DNA of 7,377 nucleotides. Source: Hypericibacter sp050729195 (GTDB lineage: Bacteria > Pseudomonadota > Alphaproteobacteria > Dongiales > Dongiaceae). The position numbers and the translations under genes are program-made. The notes beneath the pieces are model-generated. The model worked only from the letters and a program-made list of their open reading frames with translations. It did not search any database and was not told the origin of the DNA. Shown piece after piece: positions 6,101 to 7,377 of the stretch (positions are counted from its first letter, which is position 1; each line of letters begins with the position of its first letter). Location: positions 1 through 7,377 of the forward strand of contig NZ_JBOHKS010000324.1 in NCBI RefSeq assembly GCF_050729195.1. Reading direction: 5' to 3'.

Positions 6101-6128
6101 GCCTCTTCCTCAAGGAGGCGGTGAAGAG
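6101..6128. repeat. Degenerate hairpin repeat next to the compound palindrome
   Basis: GCCTC (6101-6105) can pair with GAGGC (6115-6119), or alternatively CTCTTC (6103-6108) with GAAGAG (6123-6128). One frame reads PLPQGGGE, a peptide typical of another intergenic hairpin repeat class in alphaproteobacteria. It lies 13 bases after the larger palindrome. It is a weak, degenerate example, and no T run marks it as a terminator. Confidence 0.45.
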
Positions 6129-6186
6129 ATTTCAAACTACTGATCCGGCGCGTCTTTTTAGTTTCCGAGGCGCCCCGCGCATTGTT

Positions 6187-6215
6187 TTGACCGCAGGGGC
6201 CGGCTTATGGTTCAT
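6187..6215 (+). promoter_or_regulatory. Weak promoter candidate for trpB
   Basis: TTGACC at 6187-6192 is a good -35 hexamer. After 17 bases the -10 position reads GTTCAT, matching TATAAT at only three positions. It would start transcription about 50 bases before trpB. It is of interest because trpB is set apart from trpF by the repeats, but the evidence is thin. Confidence 0.22.
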
Positions 6216-6272
6216 TGCCGCGCTTGGCCCGGAGCCTGGGCCGGCACACGCCCCGAACCCGCAAGGACCGCT

Positions 6273-7377
6273 TTGACCAGTCTCAATACCTATCGCGCCG
6301 GCCCCGACGAGCACGGCCATTTCGGCATCTATGGCGGACGCTATGTCGCCGAGACCCTGATGCCGCTCATCCTGGCGCTGGAGAAGGCCTATGAGACGGC
6401 CAAGCGCGATCCGAGCTTCGCTGCCGAGCTCGCCTATTACCTCGAGCATTATGTCGGACGGCCGAGCCCGCTCTATTTTGCCGAGCGGCTGACGCGCCAT
6501 TTCGGCGGCGCCAAGATCTATTTCAAGCGCGACGAGCTCAACCATACTGGCGCGCACAAGATCAACAACTGCATGGGCCAGATCCTGCTGGCCAAGCGCA
6601 TGGGCAAGACCCGCATCATCGCCGAGACGGGTGCGGGCCAGCATGGCGTGGCGACCGCGACGGTGGCCGCGCTCTTCAATCTCCCCTGCACCGTCTATAT
6701 GGGCGAGACCGACATCGCACGGCAGAAGCCCAACGTGTTCCGCATGCGCCTGCTGGGTGCGGAGGTAAAGCCGGTCAAGAGCGGCACCGCGACCTTGAAG
6801 GACGCGATGAACGACGCCTTGCGCGACTGGGTCGCCAATGTCGAGAACACTTTCTACATCATCGGCACGGTGGCGGGCCCGCATCCCTATCCGGCGATGG
6901 TGCGCGACTTCCAGTCGATCATCGGCCGCGAAGTGCGCGAGCAGATGCAGAAGGCCGAGGGACGGTTACCGGACAGTTTGGTGGCCTGCATCGGGGGCGG
7001 CTCCAACGCGATGGGGCTGTTCCATCCCTTCCTCGACGATCCGACCGTGAAGATGGACGGCGTCGAGGCGGCCGGCCTCGGCATCGAGACCGGCAAGCAT
7101 GCCGCCTCGCTCAATGGCGGCGAGCCCGGCGTGCTCCATGGCAACCGCACCTATCTGCTGCAGACCGAAGACGGGCAGATCATCGACGCCCATTCGATCT
7201 CGGCCGGCCTGGATTATCCGGGCATCGGTCCGGAACATGCCTGGCTGCATGATTCGGGCCGCGTGAACTATGTCTCGGCGACCGACCAGCAGGCGCTCGA
7301 CGCCTTCCAGCTCTGTGCCCGCACCGAGGGCATCATCCCCGCGCTCGAGCCCGCCCATGCGCTGGCCCATGTGACGC
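6273..7377 (+). CDS. trpB: Tryptophan synthase beta chain, 5' part (runs off window end)
   Basis: TrpB condenses indole with serine to make tryptophan, using PLP, in a complex with TrpA. The window holds 368 codons of a protein usually near 400 residues. The N-terminus reads LNTYRAGPDEHGHFGIYGGR, typical of the family. HTGAHKINN (91-99) contains the PLP-binding Lys96. AETGAGQHG (118-126) contains the catalytic Glu118, matching Glu109 of Salmonella TrpB. GGGSNA (241-246) binds the PLP phosphate. The C-terminal serine that contacts the PLP ring lies beyond the window. The TTG at 6273 is chosen because AAGGA (6263-6267) is 5 bases upstream and the resulting length suits the family. An in-frame ATG at 6207 would add 22 residues (starting MVHCRAWPGAW) with no family likeness. 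trpA would be expected next, outside the window. Confidence 0.96.
   Translation, partial: MTSLNTYRAGPDEHGHFGIYGGRYVAETLMPLILALEKAYETAKRDPSFAAELAYYLEHYVGRPSPLYFAERLTRHFGGAKIYFKRDELNHTGAHKINNCMGQILLAKRMGKTRIIAETGAGQHGVATATVAALFNLPCTVYMGETDIARQKPNVFRMRLLGAEVKPVKSGTATLKDAMNDALRDWVANVENTFYIIGTVAGPHPYPAMVRDFQSIIGREVREQMQKAEGRLPDSLVACIGGGSNAMGLFHPFLDDPTVKMDGVEAAGLGIETGKHAASLNGGEPGVLHGNRTYLLQTEDGQIIDAHSISAGLDYPGIGPEHAWLHDSGRVNYVSATDQQALDAFQLCARTEGIIPALEPAHALAHVT

Noticed and set aside
6147..6174. GGCGC/GCGCC pair flanking a T-rich stretch before trpB, considered as a terminator
   Set aside because: The T run lies inside an 18-base loop and not after the stem, and the stem is only 5 bp.
6132..6884. 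Minus-strand open frame of 250 codons opposite trpB
   Set aside because: Lies antisense to a fully conserved TrpB sequence; composition is that of a shadow frame.
1..7377. Mobile element, CRISPR array, toxin-antitoxin or defence system
   Set aside because: No transposase, integrase, spaced direct repeats or defence-type domains are visible. All eight genes form a conserved housekeeping neighbourhood.

Overview
This GC-rich window is a conserved housekeeping neighbourhood from an alphaproteobacterium. Gene order and protein sequences suggest Rhodospirillales or a relative; that placement is inferred from sequence character, since no database search was possible. All eight genes lie on the + strand: cmk (3' part) - rpsA - ihfB - lapA-like - pyrF - unnamed membrane protein - trpF - trpB (5' part). 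The cmk-rpsA-ihfB-lapA and trpF-trpB associations are familiar in Alphaproteobacteria.

Bases 1-2561 hold the end of cytidylate kinase and ribosomal protein S1. The 158-base gap between them has no terminator but can form three small hairpins. A TATA-rich patch inside cmk is a candidate internal promoter for rpsA. Transcription of rpsA should end at a strong intrinsic terminator (2521-2561), which follows a 32-base near-perfect palindrome.

Bases 2562-3622 hold a roughly 290-base non-coding stretch (an inverted repeat, an AT-rich patch and a weak promoter candidate), then IHF beta, then a two-helix LapA-domain membrane protein. A 124-base gap with GC-rich dyads leads to pyrF.

Bases 3747-5986 look like one transcription unit: pyrF, a six-helix membrane protein of unknown function whose GTG start overlaps the pyrF stop codon by 4 bases, and trpF 33 bases later. 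PyrF and TrpF act in pyrimidine and tryptophan synthesis. Both pathways draw on PRPP, and both enzymes are TIM barrels that bind ribose-phosphate-type substrates.

Bases 5987-6272 separate trpF from trpB. They carry a compound palindromic repeat of a type scattered through alphaproteobacterial genomes, plus a second, more degenerate hairpin repeat. trpB most likely starts at a TTG codon and runs off the window end. I see no tRNA or rRNA gene, CRISPR array, transposase or phage gene, and no convincing new multi-gene system. The points most worth following are the coupled membrane protein, the rpsA leader and the non-coding palindromes.
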